Assembly (NCBI GenBank): GCA_963840235.1
Contig: CAWIYC010000010.1
Location: 1 to 59,716 of the forward strand
DNA: 59,716 nt
Direction: 5' to 3'
Source: JBBRHQ01 sp963840235
GTDB lineage: Bacteria > Actinomycetota > Thermoleophilia > Solirubrobacterales > 70-9
Positions within the stretch are counted from its first letter, which is position 1. Each line of letters begins with the position of its first letter. Below are positions 44,201 through 51,168 of the stretch, piece after piece. A program made the translations under genes and the position numbers. The notes beneath the pieces are model-generated. The model was not told where the DNA came from, did no database searches, and saw only the letters and a list, made by a program, of their open reading frames with translations.

Positions 44201-44256
44201 GCGACGAGCCCGAGAACGAACAGGAGGATGAACAGGTGCCGGCGCCTGCTCCCCAT
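41230..44256 (-). CDS. secDF: SecD-SecF fusion protein translocase subunit
   Basis: This 1008-residue fusion carries the SecD half (about 1-590) and SecF half (about 590-880), with 12 membrane helices. It uses proton motive force to assist Sec export. Seen motifs are GLDLKGGVELIYQ at the start, GLVLTIGVAADSNIVVFERI (SecD helix 4), FGIDFESGTRIKVAL (SecF start) and SLYDTIIVFDRIRENL. The SecD periplasmic domain is enlarged and contains a CNDC pair near residue 190. The C-terminal 130 residues are an acidic, then basic, disordered tail (RREREERRQQRR-like), predicted cytoplasmic. Fused secDF is normal in many bacteria; separate genes are common in other Actinobacteria. Confidence 0.95.
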   Translation of the reverse strand: MGSRRRHLFILLFVLGLVAVSALVIVSKPTKLGLDLKGGVELIYQGKPSGQVKEVTGGDIDRSITIIRERIDKLGVSEPEVSRLGTNEISVSLPDVTNAERAKDQVGTTAQLYFFDWEPNLIGPEKVIGGQPGVNPPPAALKASKQRWRDAGRNPDKPLAQQLVFSGAYPSAYEAAQLAAEQKPEACNDCTASTPRYYLFKKQPPHKLIAGPETSVKDLYVSTTGQKRPHKGSFHVKVPVGTIVVSESPTDSDGKAVPPEEFPPGWYALRDRPSLSGTDITNPKQGFDSTTNAPNVTFDFTDQGRSSFQEVTRAIAQRGANSAAAAGAIGSVSIDQASALSGHFAVILDNVVETRPIINFAENPDGIDGRTGAQISGGFKDITEAQDLATTLQIGALPINLKLISQTQVSATLGQQALDQGVKAAVVGLIAVVLFLLIFYRFLGLVASIALGAYAVIFFALIKLIPITLTLPGIAGLVLTIGVAADSNIVVFERIKEEVRAGRSMPSAIAAGYRRGIATIIDANVVTLLTAFILFVLATAGVKGFAFTLGVGTIVSLLTAVVFTQALLGSMSRSRFLRTPGMLGAAAEERVRWHFDFIGASRWFFSMSGCILLIGALSLATKQLNFGIDFESGTRIKVALVKPTNEDSVRNTLSSAGIDGEEIQKVSDPVLGDNVFQIQTRQLQPDRVKNARASLGSTYGIAENGFDSTSVGPTFGQQVANSAVQALILSILVIGAYIAFRFQPKFAIPVLIALLHDILITAGIYSLTGREVTTGTVAAFLTILGYSLYDTIIVFDRIRENLPRMPRAAFSQIVNRSMSEVLTRSLATSVSTLFGVVSLLVFGGVILQDFAFAMLVGIASGTYSSIFIASPVLNAWKEREPAYRRRRARIEQIDGTVPAFADDVEVAKLSTDDETDEQIEATIAEKQSGGDGGGSLAQEGEASDGDAEPESGAEAVAPTALVESPGSDGGDAGAEPEPEEGSRASERAARRERRQQRRGGRRKHGRNR

Positions 44257-44264
44257 CGCGGTTG

Positions 44265-44753
44265 CTACCCCTCGGGTGTGAGGACGATCAGCAGCCCGCC
44301 GTCGTCATCGTAGGCCGGAAAGACGTCGGCGACCGCGTCGGCCGGGAGGTCTCCCTCGGCGTTGACCGAGACGCGCTTGCCGAGCGAGCGCACTCCCCAC
44401 TCGAGCGACGTCTCGATCGGGTCGGTGAAGCCGTCGCCGTTGGTGTCGGCGCTTTCACCGCCATCGCCCTCCTCGACCCAGCGCAGGCCGAGCACGTCGC
44501 GCACCGGACGGCCGATCACGTCCTCGTCGGTGAGCCCGGTGAGCTCGAAGCTGCCCTTGCCGGCGTCGATCACCCGGGCCTGTCCGTCGCAGACGAAGAA
44601 GGCGGCGTTGGGGGCGGGGTAGTAGTCGTCGAGCAGCTCGAAGACGAATCCGAACCCGCACTTCGAGCAGCCCTTCGGCCGGGCGCTGAAACCGGCCGTC
44701 CGGTCACCGCTGAGGTCCCGGTTCCCGCAGTTGGGGCAGATGAAGAATGGCAT
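44265..44753 (-). CDS. Zinc-ribbon/PAS-like protein with EF-hand-type loop
   Basis: This 162-residue cytoplasmic protein starts with a four-cysteine zinc ribbon (C6-PNC, then C29-SKC), followed by a PAS-like segment (AAFFVCDGQARVIDAGKGSFELTG, DEDVIGRPVRDVLGL). Residues 103-114 (DTNGDGFTDPIE) match the 12-residue EF-hand calcium loop DxNxDGxxDxxE exactly. The end (GLLIVLTPEG) closes the PAS-like sheet. It lies between secDF (8 bases) and ruvB (43 bases). The function is not known; a small sensor or adaptor is suggested. The calcium loop could also be a chance match. Confidence 0.6.
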   Translation of the reverse strand: MPFFICPNCGNRDLSGDRTAGFSARPKGCSKCGFGFVFELLDDYYPAPNAAFFVCDGQARVIDAGKGSFELTGLTDEDVIGRPVRDVLGLRWVEEGDGGESADTNGDGFTDPIETSLEWGVRSLGKRVSVNAEGDLPADAVADVFPAYDDDGGLLIVLTPEG

Positions 44754-44796
44754 CGCCCCGACAGGCTACAAACTGGCACCGGAATGCCGCCCCGCC

Positions 44797-45915
44797 TCAG
44801 AAGAGCGTGGCCGCGCCCTCGGGCACCGGCAGGTCGAGATGCTCGAACGCTCGCCGCGTCAGCACCCTTCCCCGGGGGGTCCGCTTGAGCAGGCCCTGCT
44901 GGAGGAGAAATGGCTCGAGGACGTCCTCGATCGTGTCCTGCTCCTCGCCGATCGCCACCGCCAGCGTCGAGAGCCCCACCGGTCCCCCGCCGAACTTGGC
45001 GGCGATCGTCACCAGCAGGCTTCGATCGCTGCGGTCGAGACCGGCCTCGTCCACCTCGAACATCTCCAGGGCCGCGCCGGCGACCTCGGCGTCGACGTGA
45101 CCCTCCCCCCGGACCTGGGCGAAGTCGCGCACCCGTCTCAGCAGCCGGTTGGCGACCCGCGGAGTTCCCCGGGAGCGACCGGCGATCGTCGCCGCGCCGG
45201 CGGGGTCGATCTCGACCTCGAGGATCCCGGCGGAGCGGGCGACGATCTCCGCCAGGTGCTCGGGGCTGTAGTGCTCGAGGCGGTGGCAGACGCCGAAGCG
45301 GTCACGCAGGGGGGTCGTCAGCAGGCCGCTGCGTGTGGTGGCGCCGATCAGGGTGAACGGCGGCAGCGGCAGGGTCACGGTGCGGGCGCCGGCACCCTGG
45401 CCGAGGACCACCGGCAGGCAGGAATCCTCCATCGCCGGGTAGAGGGTCTCCTCGACCGCGCGGCCGAGGCGGTGGATCTCGTCGACGAAGAAGACGCTGC
45501 CCGGTTCGAGCGCGGTGAGGAAGGCGGCGATGTCGGCCTTGCGCTCGAGCGCCGGTCCCGCCGTCTGCACCATCGGCACCCCCATCTCCGCGGCGACGAT
45601 CAACGCGAGCGAGGTCTTCCCCAGGCCGGGAGGACCCGCCAGCAGGACGTGGTCGAGCGGCTCGCCGCGCTTGCGGGCGGCCTCGATGAACAGCCCCAGC
45701 TGCTCCGTCACCTGCTTCTGGTTGACGAAATCGGCCAACCGCGGCGGCCGCAGCGAGCGGTCGAGGTCGTCGTCGGCGCCGTCGGAGCGGGCGTCGTGCA
45801 CGCGAACGTCAATGCCGCCCGCCTCCTCTGAGGGAACGCCGGCGACCGGCTGGGGATCGTCCACCCCCGGGGTGCGGATACGGGGGCCGCTGCCGATGTC
45901 GGGAGCCTCGCTCAC
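44797..45915 (-). CDS. ruvB: Holliday junction branch-migration helicase RuvB
   Basis: This 372-residue AAA+ motor drives branch migration with RuvA. It has LRPPRLADFVNQKQV, Walker A LAGPPGLGKTSLAL, Walker B VFFVDEIHRLGR, sensor 1 LIGATTRSGLL, and the C-terminal winged helix (GLDRSDRSLLVTI, VLEPFLLQQGLLKRTPRGR). About 40 N-terminal residues precede the usual start. GTG at 45915 lies in a GTGA overlap with ruvA, so the order is ruvC-ruvA-ruvB. The N-terminal extension is variable in the family. Confidence 0.95.
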   Translation of the reverse strand: MSEAPDIGSGPRIRTPGVDDPQPVAGVPSEEAGGIDVRVHDARSDGADDDLDRSLRPPRLADFVNQKQVTEQLGLFIEAARKRGEPLDHVLLAGPPGLGKTSLALIVAAEMGVPMVQTAGPALERKADIAAFLTALEPGSVFFVDEIHRLGRAVEETLYPAMEDSCLPVVLGQGAGARTVTLPLPPFTLIGATTRSGLLTTPLRDRFGVCHRLEHYSPEHLAEIVARSAGILEVEIDPAGAATIAGRSRGTPRVANRLLRRVRDFAQVRGEGHVDAEVAGAALEMFEVDEAGLDRSDRSLLVTIAAKFGGGPVGLSTLAVAIGEEQDTIEDVLEPFLLQQGLLKRTPRGRVLTRRAFEHLDLPVPEGAATLF

Positions 45916-46511
45916 GCGGCTCTCGACTTCGACTCTCCGGCCCGGCGCAGCGCCGCGGCGATCAGTTCCTCGGGATCGTCGCTGTCGGCCCCCTCGAGCA
46001 GCTGCTCGGCCTCCAGCGGCGCGTAGCCGAGGTTGATGAGTCCGTCACGGGCCAGCGAGCGGGCGCTTGCCTCGCCCTGGCCCCGCGTCACGACCTCCTC
46101 CTCCAATGCCCCGGCGACCTTCTCCCGCAGCTCAACGATGATCCGCTCGGCAGTGCGCTTGCCGATTCCGGGTACCGCCTGGAAGCGCTTCGCGTCGCCC
46201 GCGGCGATCGCCCGCAGCAGTTCCCGGGCGGCGCCGCCGGAGAGGGTCGCGATCGCCACCTTGGGACCGACCCCGCTGACCGAGATCAATTCGCGGAAGA
46301 GGTCGCGCTCCTCCTCGGAGGCGAAGCCGTAGAGCGCCAGGGAATCGTCCCGGGCAATCAACTCCGCATGCAGGAAGGCTTCGCGCCCGGTCGCCGGTAC
46401 CGACTTCAGCGTCTCCGAGGACACCGCCAACCGGTAGCCGACGCCCGCGGCGTCGATGACGACGTGATCCGGGCGCCTCACCATCACCTCTCCGCGGACG
46501 GCGGCGATCAT
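45912..46511 (-). CDS. ruvA: Holliday junction DNA-binding protein RuvA
   Basis: This 199-residue tetramer-forming protein binds Holliday junctions and recruits RuvB. The N-terminal OB domain (MIAAVRGEVMV, VGYRLAVSSETL) is followed by two HhH motifs (LISVSGVGPKVAIATLSG and FQAVPGIGKRTAERIIVEL). The C-terminal domain III (LINLGYAPLEAEQLL) contacts RuvB. The ATG at 46511 overlaps the ruvC stop (ATGA), and the end overlaps ruvB. Length is normal. Confidence 0.95.
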   Translation of the reverse strand: MIAAVRGEVMVRRPDHVVIDAAGVGYRLAVSSETLKSVPATGREAFLHAELIARDDSLALYGFASEEERDLFRELISVSGVGPKVAIATLSGGAARELLRAIAAGDAKRFQAVPGIGKRTAERIIVELREKVAGALEEEVVTRGQGEASARSLARDGLINLGYAPLEAEQLLEGADSDDPEELIAAALRRAGESKSRAA

Positions 46512-47050
46512 CCGGCGTACTGCTCTTGCAGGTGCCCGGGTGCCTCCGCCTGCTCGAGAGCCTCCAAGGCCTGCCTGCGCCCAGCCGATCCGCCGTGGCA
46601 GATCGCGACCGCGAGGGCGTCAGAGGCGTGGTCGGGTGAAGGAGGGTCCGGAAGCCCGAGCAGGGTGCCGACCATCCGCTGCACCTGTTTCTTGTCTGCC
46701 GCCCCCGAACCGCAGACCGATAGCTTGATCGCCTGCGGCGTGTAGGTGAAGCAGCGCACCCCCTTCTGGGCCGCGGCGAGCATGACCACGCCACTGGCCC
46801 TGCCCACGGTCATCGCCGAGCGCACGTTCTTGCCGAAGTAAACGTCCTCAAGGGCGAGTGCCTTCGGTTCGTGCCACTCGATCAACTCGGCCAGCGCGCG
46901 ATGGATCCGCTCGAGGCGACGCTCGATCGGCTGCTCCGGGGTGGTCTCGATCACGCCACCGTCGAGCGCGACCATGTGAGCGCCCTCGACCCGGACCACG
47001 CCGAACCCGAGGTTGGCCGCGCCCGGGTCTATGCCCATTACGACCTTCAT
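46508..47050 (-). CDS. ruvC: Crossover junction endonuclease RuvC
   Basis: This 180-residue RNase-H-fold resolvase has VVMGIDPGAANLGFGVV with the first catalytic Asp, LALEDVYFGKNVRSAM with the catalytic Glu, YTPQAIKLSVCGSGAADKKQ, and DHASDALAVAICH with the final Asp pair. The ATG at 47050 is followed by MKVV. An 87-base gap separates it from yebC; it may share the upstream transcript. It heads the ruvC-ruvA-ruvB group in this strand orientation. Confidence 0.95.
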   Translation of the reverse strand: MKVVMGIDPGAANLGFGVVRVEGAHMVALDGGVIETTPEQPIERRLERIHRALAELIEWHEPKALALEDVYFGKNVRSAMTVGRASGVVMLAAAQKGVRCFTYTPQAIKLSVCGSGAADKKQVQRMVGTLLGLPDPPSPDHASDALAVAICHGGSAGRRQALEALEQAEAPGHLQEQYAG

Positions 47051-47136
47051 GGGGAAAGATTCTGCGAACGCGGTCGGATGCCTTCCGCGAGGACATGACC
47101 AGGGCGCCCTTCCCGCGCTGTGGCCCGCGGCGTGGT

Positions 47137-47886
47137 TCAGGCCAGGGCCTTCTCCATCACATCCTCGGAGATGTCGAAGTTGGCGTGCACTCCGTCGACG
47201 TCGTCCTGCTCTTCAAGTGCGTCTAGAAGGCGCAGCAGCGACCCCGCCTCCGACTCCCCCAGCTCGACCGTGCTCTTCGGCTCCATCGCCAGATCCGAGG
47301 ACTGGATCTCGACGCCCGCCTCCTCCAGCGCCGCCCTGACCGCGCTCAGGCTGGCGGGGTCGGAGATCACCTTGAGGATGTCGCCGTCGCGCTGGACGTC
47401 CTCGGCTCCGGCGTCGATCGCCGTGATCAGGTCATCCTCGCCATAGCGGCCGCCGTCGACGACGATCACGCCCCGCCTCTCGAAGATCCAGGCCACCGAT
47501 CCCGGCTCGCCGAGGCTCCCATTGTGGCTGGTGAAGGCGTGGCGGACCTCGGCGCTGGTGCGGTTGCGGTTGTCGGTCAGGGCCTCGGCCAGGATGGCGA
47601 CGCCTCCGGGCCCATAGCCCTCGAACACGACCCGCTCGATCGCCTCCGCCTCGGCCCCCGCGCCGGTGCCCCGGTCGATCGCCCGCTGAATGTTGTCCTT
47701 GGGCATCGAGAGGTCGCGCGCCTTCTGCACCGCGGTCGCCAGCGCCGGGTTCGAATCAGGGTCCCCACCGCCCTCGCGGGCGGCGACCGTGATCGCCCGC
47801 GCGAGCTTGGTGAAGGCCTTTCCCCGCTTGGCGTCGGCGGCCGCCTTCCTGTGCTTGATCGAGGACCATTTGGAATGCCCGGACAT
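47137..47886 (-). CDS. yebC: YebC/PmpR-family transcription/translation factor
   Basis: This 249-residue protein has the conserved start MSGHSKWSSIKHRKAAADAK, the LARAITVAAREGGGDP and MPKDNIQRAIDRGTG segments, and VVFEGYGPGGVAILAEALTD. Domain 3 ends with EDDVDGV-like residues. YebC proteins act as regulators and, in recent work, as factors that help ribosomes at proline stretches; both are family knowledge. The ATG at 47886 fits the family start exactly. A TAGAAT element lies 8 bases upstream, and the divergent membrane-protein gene starts only 13 bases away. Confidence 0.95.
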   Translation of the reverse strand: MSGHSKWSSIKHRKAAADAKRGKAFTKLARAITVAAREGGGDPDSNPALATAVQKARDLSMPKDNIQRAIDRGTGAGAEAEAIERVVFEGYGPGGVAILAEALTDNRNRTSAEVRHAFTSHNGSLGEPGSVAWIFERRGVIVVDGGRYGEDDLITAIDAGAEDVQRDGDILKVISDPASLSAVRAALEEAGVEIQSSDLAMEPKSTVELGESEAGSLLRLLDALEEQDDVDGVHANFDISEDVMEKALA

Positions 47887-47894
47887 GGCCTGCG

Positions 47895-47900
47895 ATTCTA
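47895..47900 (-). promoter_or_regulatory. -10-like TAGAAT before yebC
   Basis: TAGAAT on the minus strand ends 8 bases before the yebC ATG. No Shine-Dalgarno sequence is present, so a leaderless or very short leader is likely. The element overlaps the start codon of the divergent gene at 47900. Confidence 0.5.
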
Positions 47901-48343
47901 TGAGCAGCCACATGGCCGAAGATCTCTCCGAGAGGCAGCGCGGCAGCGGCGTGGCGGCGACGGTCGTCGTCGCGGCGATGCTGGTTGCGGCCCTTTCGAT
48001 GTGGACCGCGATACCGCTGACCTGGATCTACATCGGGTCGAAGCTGTCGAAGACCCAGTTCCCCAGCGGCGGTCCCTACATGATCGTCCTCGTCGGCATC
48101 GTCGTATCGATCCTGATCGTCGCCTGGCTGATTGGCCGCCTCAACAGCCTCTATGTCCGCATCACCGGCACCAACACGGTCCACCCGATCCGCGCCACCT
48201 GGTTGCGCAGCATGCGCGACACGCCCGAGGCGCAGTCCTGGACGATCGTCGAGGCGGTGATCGTCGGCTCGGTGCTGCTGGCGGCGATAGCCCTCGGGCT
48301 CTGGTTCCTGCTGCTGGCCGGTTCCCCGCTGCCGCGGGGTTGA
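47900..48343 (+). CDS. Membrane protein of unknown function, three helices
   Basis: This 147-residue protein has hydrophobic segments near 20-45 (VAATVVVAAMLVAALSMW), 62-80 (YMIVLVGIVVSILIVAWLI) and 118-140 (VIVGSVLLAAIALGLWFLLL). A polar loop, RITGTNTVHPIRATWLRS, joins the second and third. ATGs at 47900 and 47912 are both possible; neither has a ribosome site. I do not recognise a named family. It is divergent from yebC with 13 bases between starts and ends before the 12-bp inverted repeat at 48364. Confidence 0.6.
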   Translation: MSSHMAEDLSERQRGSGVAATVVVAAMLVAALSMWTAIPLTWIYIGSKLSKTQFPSGGPYMIVLVGIVVSILIVAWLIGRLNSLYVRITGTNTVHPIRATWLRSMRDTPEAQSWTIVEAVIVGSVLLAAIALGLWFLLLAGSPLPRG

Positions 48344-48363
48344 GCAAGCCCTCAGCGGTTCGA

Positions 48364-48401
48364 TGAAGGGTTTCAGCACCCATAGGAGTTGAAACCCTTC
48401 A
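48364..48401. terminator. Perfect 12-bp inverted repeat between convergent genes
   Basis: TGAAGGGTTTCA at 48364-48375 and its exact complement TGAAACCCTTCA at 48390-48401 flank a 14-base loop. They lie between the convergent membrane-protein and aminopeptidase genes. The stem is less GC-rich than the surroundings and has no T run. It could be a bidirectional terminator, an mRNA-end stabiliser or a protein binding site. Confidence 0.6.
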
Positions 48402-48482
48402 ACCGATCCCGGCGCCGGGGCCGGGCGGCCCCGGCCATCTTCGACGCGGCGCTCAGAGGACGAACTTGCCGCCTGCTTGGAG

Positions 48483-49586
48483 TCAGACGACGAACTTGCC
48501 GTCCACCGAGAGGTCCTCGCCGTCGACGACGATCCTGCCGCCCTGCCGCAGGTCGCATACGAGGTCGGTGTGCACCGCCGACTCGTTGACACCGCCGGAT
48601 TCGGGGTAGCTGCGGCCGACCGCCATGTGGACGGTGCCGCCGATCTTCTCGTCCAGCAGGACCTCGAGGGTGCCACGATCGATGCCGTAGTTAGTGCCGA
48701 TCCCCAACTCCCCCAGGCGGCGGGCGCCCTCGTCGGTGTCGAGCAGCTTGACCAGGAACTCCTCGCCGCGCTCTGCGCTGGCGTCCACCACCTTCCCGGC
48801 CTCGAACCGCAGGCGCACCCCGGAGACCTCGCGGCCACCGATCACCGCCGGCAGGTGGAAGCTGACCTCGCCCTCGACCGAGTCCTCGACAGGCCCGGTG
48901 AAGAACTCGCCGTCTGGCATGTTGTGGTCGCCGACGCAGGGGATGAACTTGCGCCCGGCGATGCCCAGCCGAATGTCGGTTCCCGGGGCCGTCACATGCA
49001 CCTCCTCATGGCCCTCGATCCACTCCGCCAGGCGCCTTGTCTCCGATGATGCCCGCTCCCACGCGGTCAGGGGATCGGGGTCCGCCGCAAGGCAGGCGCC
49101 GTAGTAGAAGTCCTCGTAGTCCTCAGAGCTCATCTCTGCCTCCGAGGCGTAGGCGCTGGTCGGGAACAGCGTGTAGCACCAGCGAAAGCTGCCCTCGGCG
49201 CTGCGCTCCATCGCCCGCCCCATCAGATCGCCCATCGCCGCCTGCCGGCGGGTCTGGCGCTCGGGGGGGACCGCGGAAAGCTCGCGGGTGTTGGTGCTCG
49301 CCCCGACCGAGATGCGGACGTCGACGTTCTCGATCATCCACTCGGCAACCGGGGAGACCCAGTCGAGCTGGGCGTCGCCGGCGTGCTTGAAATAGGTCGC
49401 GGATTGGCCCTCGAGGCTCATGTTCAGGATCGGATGGGCGCCCGCCTTCAGCACCTCCTCATAGACTGCGGCCAGCAGCGGCTCGGCCGCGCTCTCACCG
49501 TCGATCGAGACGACCTCGCCCTGCTTGACCTTGGTTGAGTAGCCGACGAGAATCCTCGCCAGGCCCAGCACTCGCGGATCCTTCAA
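48483..49586 (-). CDS. M29-family aminopeptidase (AmpS/PepS-like)
   Basis: This 367-residue metallopeptidase of the thermophilic aminopeptidase family has AEWIEGHEEVHVTAPGTDIRL, the metal-site region NMPDGEFFTGPVEDSVEG (Glu), later GTNYGIDRGTLEVLLDEKIGGTVHMAVGRSY (His) and ESAVHTDLVCDLRQGG (His-Asp). It releases N-terminal residues from peptides in the cytoplasm. The TTG start at 49586 is inside a TTGA overlap with pdxT, so it ends the pdxS-pdxT transcript. The C-terminus is at the normal place. Confidence 0.9.
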   Translation of the reverse strand: MKDPRVLGLARILVGYSTKVKQGEVVSIDGESAAEPLLAAVYEEVLKAGAHPILNMSLEGQSATYFKHAGDAQLDWVSPVAEWMIENVDVRISVGASTNTRELSAVPPERQTRRQAAMGDLMGRAMERSAEGSFRWCYTLFPTSAYASEAEMSSEDYEDFYYGACLAADPDPLTAWERASSETRRLAEWIEGHEEVHVTAPGTDIRLGIAGRKFIPCVGDHNMPDGEFFTGPVEDSVEGEVSFHLPAVIGGREVSGVRLRFEAGKVVDASAERGEEFLVKLLDTDEGARRLGELGIGTNYGIDRGTLEVLLDEKIGGTVHMAVGRSYPESGGVNESAVHTDLVCDLRQGGRIVVDGEDLSVDGKFVV

Positions 49587-50182
49587 CTGCTCGCCTCCTC
49601 GGTTTGCAGCGATCTCCGCTCTGCCGCCGAAGTCGCCATTGCCATGAAAAGTGCGTGCATGCGCGGGTCCTCGGTGAGCTCGGGGTGGAAGGCGCAGCTG
49701 AGGACCGAGCCGTCGCGGATCGCGACCGGGTGCCCTTCGTGGGACGCCAGCACCTCGACCCCGGGCCCGGCGCGCTCGATCCAGGGCGCCCGGATGAAGA
49801 TTGCTCGCAGCGGCTCCTCACCCAGCCCCTCGACCCGCAGGTCGGTCTCGAAGCTCTGCAGCTGCCGGCCGAAGGCGTTGCGGCGGGCGCGGGCGTCCAT
49901 CAGGCCGAGATGCTCGTCGTCGCAAACGATCATCCCGGCGCAGGTCCCGAGAACTGGCCGCCCGCTCCGGTGGTGGCGCCGGATCGCTGGCTCGAGACCG
50001 GCGGACTCGATGCCCATCGTGATCGTGGTGCTCTCACCGCCCGGGATGACGAGCCCGTCGAGCTCCTCCAGCTCCTCCGGCCGCCGGACCGCCGTCACCT
50101 CCGCGCCGAGCCCGCGCAGCATCTTCTCGTGGGCTGCAAAGTCCCCCTGAACCGCCACGACACCAATTGCCAGGTCAGGCAC
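49583..50182 (-). CDS. pdxT: Pyridoxal 5'-phosphate synthase glutaminase subunit
   Basis: This 199-residue class-I glutaminase supplies ammonia to PdxS. It has IGVVAVQGDFAAHEKML, LDGLVIPGGESTTI, the nucleophile Cys in VLGTCAGMIV, and the His-Glu pair in SCAFHPELTED. GTG at 50182 overlaps the pdxS stop by 8 bases, and the family start agrees. The gene is followed by the aminopeptidase (TTGA overlap). Confidence 0.95.
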   Translation of the reverse strand: MPDLAIGVVAVQGDFAAHEKMLRGLGAEVTAVRRPEELEELDGLVIPGGESTTITMGIESAGLEPAIRRHHRSGRPVLGTCAGMIVCDDEHLGLMDARARRNAFGRQLQSFETDLRVEGLGEEPLRAIFIRAPWIERAGPGVEVLASHEGHPVAIRDGSVLSCAFHPELTEDPRMHALFMAMATSAAERRSLQTEEASS

Positions 50183-51062
50183 CGCGGTCTTGGAGCAGGG
50201 CGTCGGCCGCGGCCAGCTCGGAGATCTCCAGGCCGGGCATCGCGTCGCCAAGCTCCGCAGAAGCCGCCGCGACGCGCTCGGGGTCATCGGCGTGCGTGGT
50301 CGCCTCGACTATCGCCCGGGCTCGGCGCTCAGGGTCCGAGCTCTTGAAGATCCCCGAGCCGACGAAGTTGCCTTCGGCCCCCAGCTGCACCATCAGCGCA
50401 GCGTCGGCGGGCGTGGCGATGCCGCCGGCGCAGAAGAGCGGGACCGGCAGCCGGCCCGCCTCGGCCACCACGCGGACGACCTCGAGCGGCGCCCGGTGCT
50501 CCTTTGCGGCTGCGGAGTGCTCCTCGGGGCCGGCGGCGGCGAGGGCCTTGATTCCGGTGGTGATCTCGCGCATGTGGCGTACCGCCTCGACGATGTTGCC
50601 CGTGCCCGCCTCGCCCTTGGAACGGATCATCGCCGCTCCCTCGCCGATCCGCCGCAGGGCCTCGCCGAGGTTGGTCGCACCACAGACGAAGGGGACGTCG
50701 AAGGCGAACTTGTCGATGTGGTTGGCCTCGTCCGCCGGGGTCAGCACCTCGGACTCGTCTATGTAATCCACCTCGAGGGCCTGCAACACCTGTGCCTCGG
50801 CGAAGTGCCCGATCCTGGCCTTGGCCATCACCGGGATCGAGACGGCATGCTGGATCTCGATGATCTTCTGCGTCGGCGCCATCCTGGCGACGCCGCCCTC
50901 GGCGCGGATGTCGGCGGGGACGCGCTCGAGCGCCATCACAGCGCAGGCGCCGGTGCGTTCGGCGATCCGTGCCTGATCGGCGTCGGTGACGTCCATGATC
51001 ACCCCGCCCTTGAGCATCTCCGCCAGGCCGGTCTTGAGTCGGAAGGTCGCACGCTCGCTCAT
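50175..51062 (-). CDS. pdxS: Pyridoxal 5'-phosphate synthase lyase subunit
   Basis: This 295-residue (beta-alpha)8 barrel makes PLP from ribose 5-phosphate, glyceraldehyde 3-phosphate and ammonia. It has GLAEMLKGGVIMDVTDADQA, ALERVPADIRAEGGVARM, IPVMAKARIGHFAEAQ with the first active-site Lys, and KGEAGTGNIVEAVRHMR. An AEGNFVGSGIFKS phosphate site is near the end. The ATG at 51062 is preceded by TATATT at exactly 6 bases, suggesting leaderless transcription. It leads the operon pdxS, pdxT, aminopeptidase. Confidence 0.97.
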   Translation of the reverse strand: MSERATFRLKTGLAEMLKGGVIMDVTDADQARIAERTGACAVMALERVPADIRAEGGVARMAPTQKIIEIQHAVSIPVMAKARIGHFAEAQVLQALEVDYIDESEVLTPADEANHIDKFAFDVPFVCGATNLGEALRRIGEGAAMIRSKGEAGTGNIVEAVRHMREITTGIKALAAAGPEEHSAAAKEHRAPLEVVRVVAEAGRLPVPLFCAGGIATPADAALMVQLGAEGNFVGSGIFKSSDPERRARAIVEATTHADDPERVAAASAELGDAMPGLEISELAAADALLQDRGA

Positions 51063-51068
51063 GGCCCC

Positions 51069-51074
51069 AATATA
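51069..51074 (-). promoter_or_regulatory. -10-like TATATT before pdxS
   Basis: TATATT on the minus strand ends 6 bases before the pdxS ATG. This puts the expected transcription start on the A of the start codon. No Shine-Dalgarno sequence lies between. No good -35 is seen 17 bases farther upstream (TCCAAA). Confidence 0.6.
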
Positions 51075-51108
51075 GAAGGCCGGGCCCCGCGTTTGGAGCC
51101 CCGGAGAC

Positions 51109-51141
51109 GACGAAGGGGCCCGCGTCGCGGGCCCCTTCGTC
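51109..51141 (-). terminator. Strong GC hairpin between rpiR-type gene and pdxS
   Basis: Positions 51109-51124 and 51126-51141 are perfectly complementary (16 bp, core GAAGGGGCCCGCG), with the tip opening to a small loop. The hairpin lies 28 bases past the stop of the RpiR gene in its direction of transcription. It has no T tract, as is common for hairpins in high-GC Actinobacteria. It probably ends the RpiR transcript before pdxS. Confidence 0.7.
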
Positions 51142-51168
51142 TGGCTCGGTATGGGCGATCGTGGGTGG

